Of a DNA stretch of 5,566 nucleotides, positions 5,451 through 5,566 are shown in pieces. Position numbers and translations under genes: made by a program. Where the stretch lies: positions 1 through 5,566 of the forward strand of contig JAAZAP010000187.1 of assembly GCA_012514255.1 (NCBI GenBank), given 5' to 3'. The number at the start of each line of letters is the position of its first letter. Within the stretch, counting starts at the first letter, position 1. This DNA comes from Bacteroidales bacterium (GTDB lineage: Bacteria > Bacteroidota > Bacteroidia > Bacteroidales > VadinHA17). The notes beneath the pieces are model-generated. The model saw nothing but the letters and a program-made list of their open reading frames with translations, was not told where the DNA came from and ran no database searches.

Positions 5451-5566
5451 ATGAATACGGACAACACAAGAGCACAGATGCGCAAGGGGATCCTGGAGTA
5501 CTGCATACTGGCAGTCCTCTCGAGGAATTCCTGCTATGCCGTTGACATCATCAATGAGCTTAAGAA
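5451..5566 (+). CDS. PadR-family transcriptional regulator, 5' part only
   Basis: PadR proteins are winged-helix repressors that bind DNA as dimers and often control membrane or stress genes next to them. Only 38 codons are inside the window. They read MNTDNTRAQMRKGILEYCIL and continue AVLSRNSCYAVDIINELK, which matches the beginning of Bacteroidota PadR proteins: the QMRKG-LEYCIL helix followed by the Y-x-x-DII-ELK segment opening the winged helix. Such proteins are usually about 110 residues, so two thirds lies beyond the right edge. No Shine-Dalgarno is visible; the leader is A-rich (AACAAAGAAA). It lies 42 bp behind pspC on the same strand with no terminator between. An order with padR after pspC is less familiar to me than padR first, so another pspC-like or related gene may follow outside the window. 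Confidence 0.88.
   Translation, partial: MNTDNTRAQMRKGILEYCILAVLSRNSCYAVDIINELK

Noticed and set aside
5264..5506. Minus-strand open frame of 80 codons
   Set aside because: It overlaps the end of pspC and the start of padR, both of which have family matches on the plus strand.
1..5566. CRISPR arrays, tRNA or rRNA genes, insertion sequences, attachment sites
   Set aside because: No regularly spaced repeats, RNA gene signatures, transposase or integrase motifs or terminal inverted repeats were seen on reading both strands.

Overview
The window looks like a piece of a Bacteroidota (Bacteroidetes) chromosome, probably Bacteroidales or a relative. The reasons are a short PspC protein with the N-terminal domain typical of that phylum, followed by a PadR regulator; a near-consensus Bacteroidota promoter (TTG, then TATATTTG) upstream of pspC; A/T-rich leaders with almost no Shine-Dalgarno sequences; and a YceI protein closest in style to Bacteroidota members. 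Coding DNA is moderately GC-rich and the spacers are AT-rich. The assignment rests on remembered family features, not on a search.

Layout. A 186-bp AT-rich divergent spacer (4641-4826) separates two transcription units. Leftward on the minus strand run four closely packed genes: a Gfo/Idh/MocA oxidoreductase (4640-3657), a rhomboid intramembrane protease (3634-2969), a six-hairpin glycosidase-like protein (2924-1347) and a short-chain dehydrogenase/reductase (1325-546). Their gaps are 22, 44 and 21 bp, so they probably form one operon. After a 102-bp gap comes the 5' part of a YceI-family secreted protein (443-1), cut by the left edge and probably with its own control. Rightward on the plus strand are pspC (4827-5408) and, 42 bp later, the start of a PadR-family repressor gene (5451 to the right edge).

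How the genes may work together. Two NAD(P)-dependent oxidoreductases flanking a glycosidase-like enzyme suggest intracellular handling of a sugar or glycoside: no signal peptide is visible on any of the three. The substrate cannot be read from the sequence. The rhomboid protease in the middle of this set is an unexpected partner. The pspC-padR unit looks like a membrane-stress or envelope module controlled by its own PadR repressor.

Most notable: the SDR keeps its Rossmann, Asn, Ser and Lys signatures but has Val where the catalytic Tyr should be. The glycosidase-like protein belongs to a family I cannot name precisely. Several short phased repeats and dyads occupy the spacers. No CRISPR array, RNA gene, insertion sequence or clear mobile element was seen, and I found no convincing evidence for a wholly new system.
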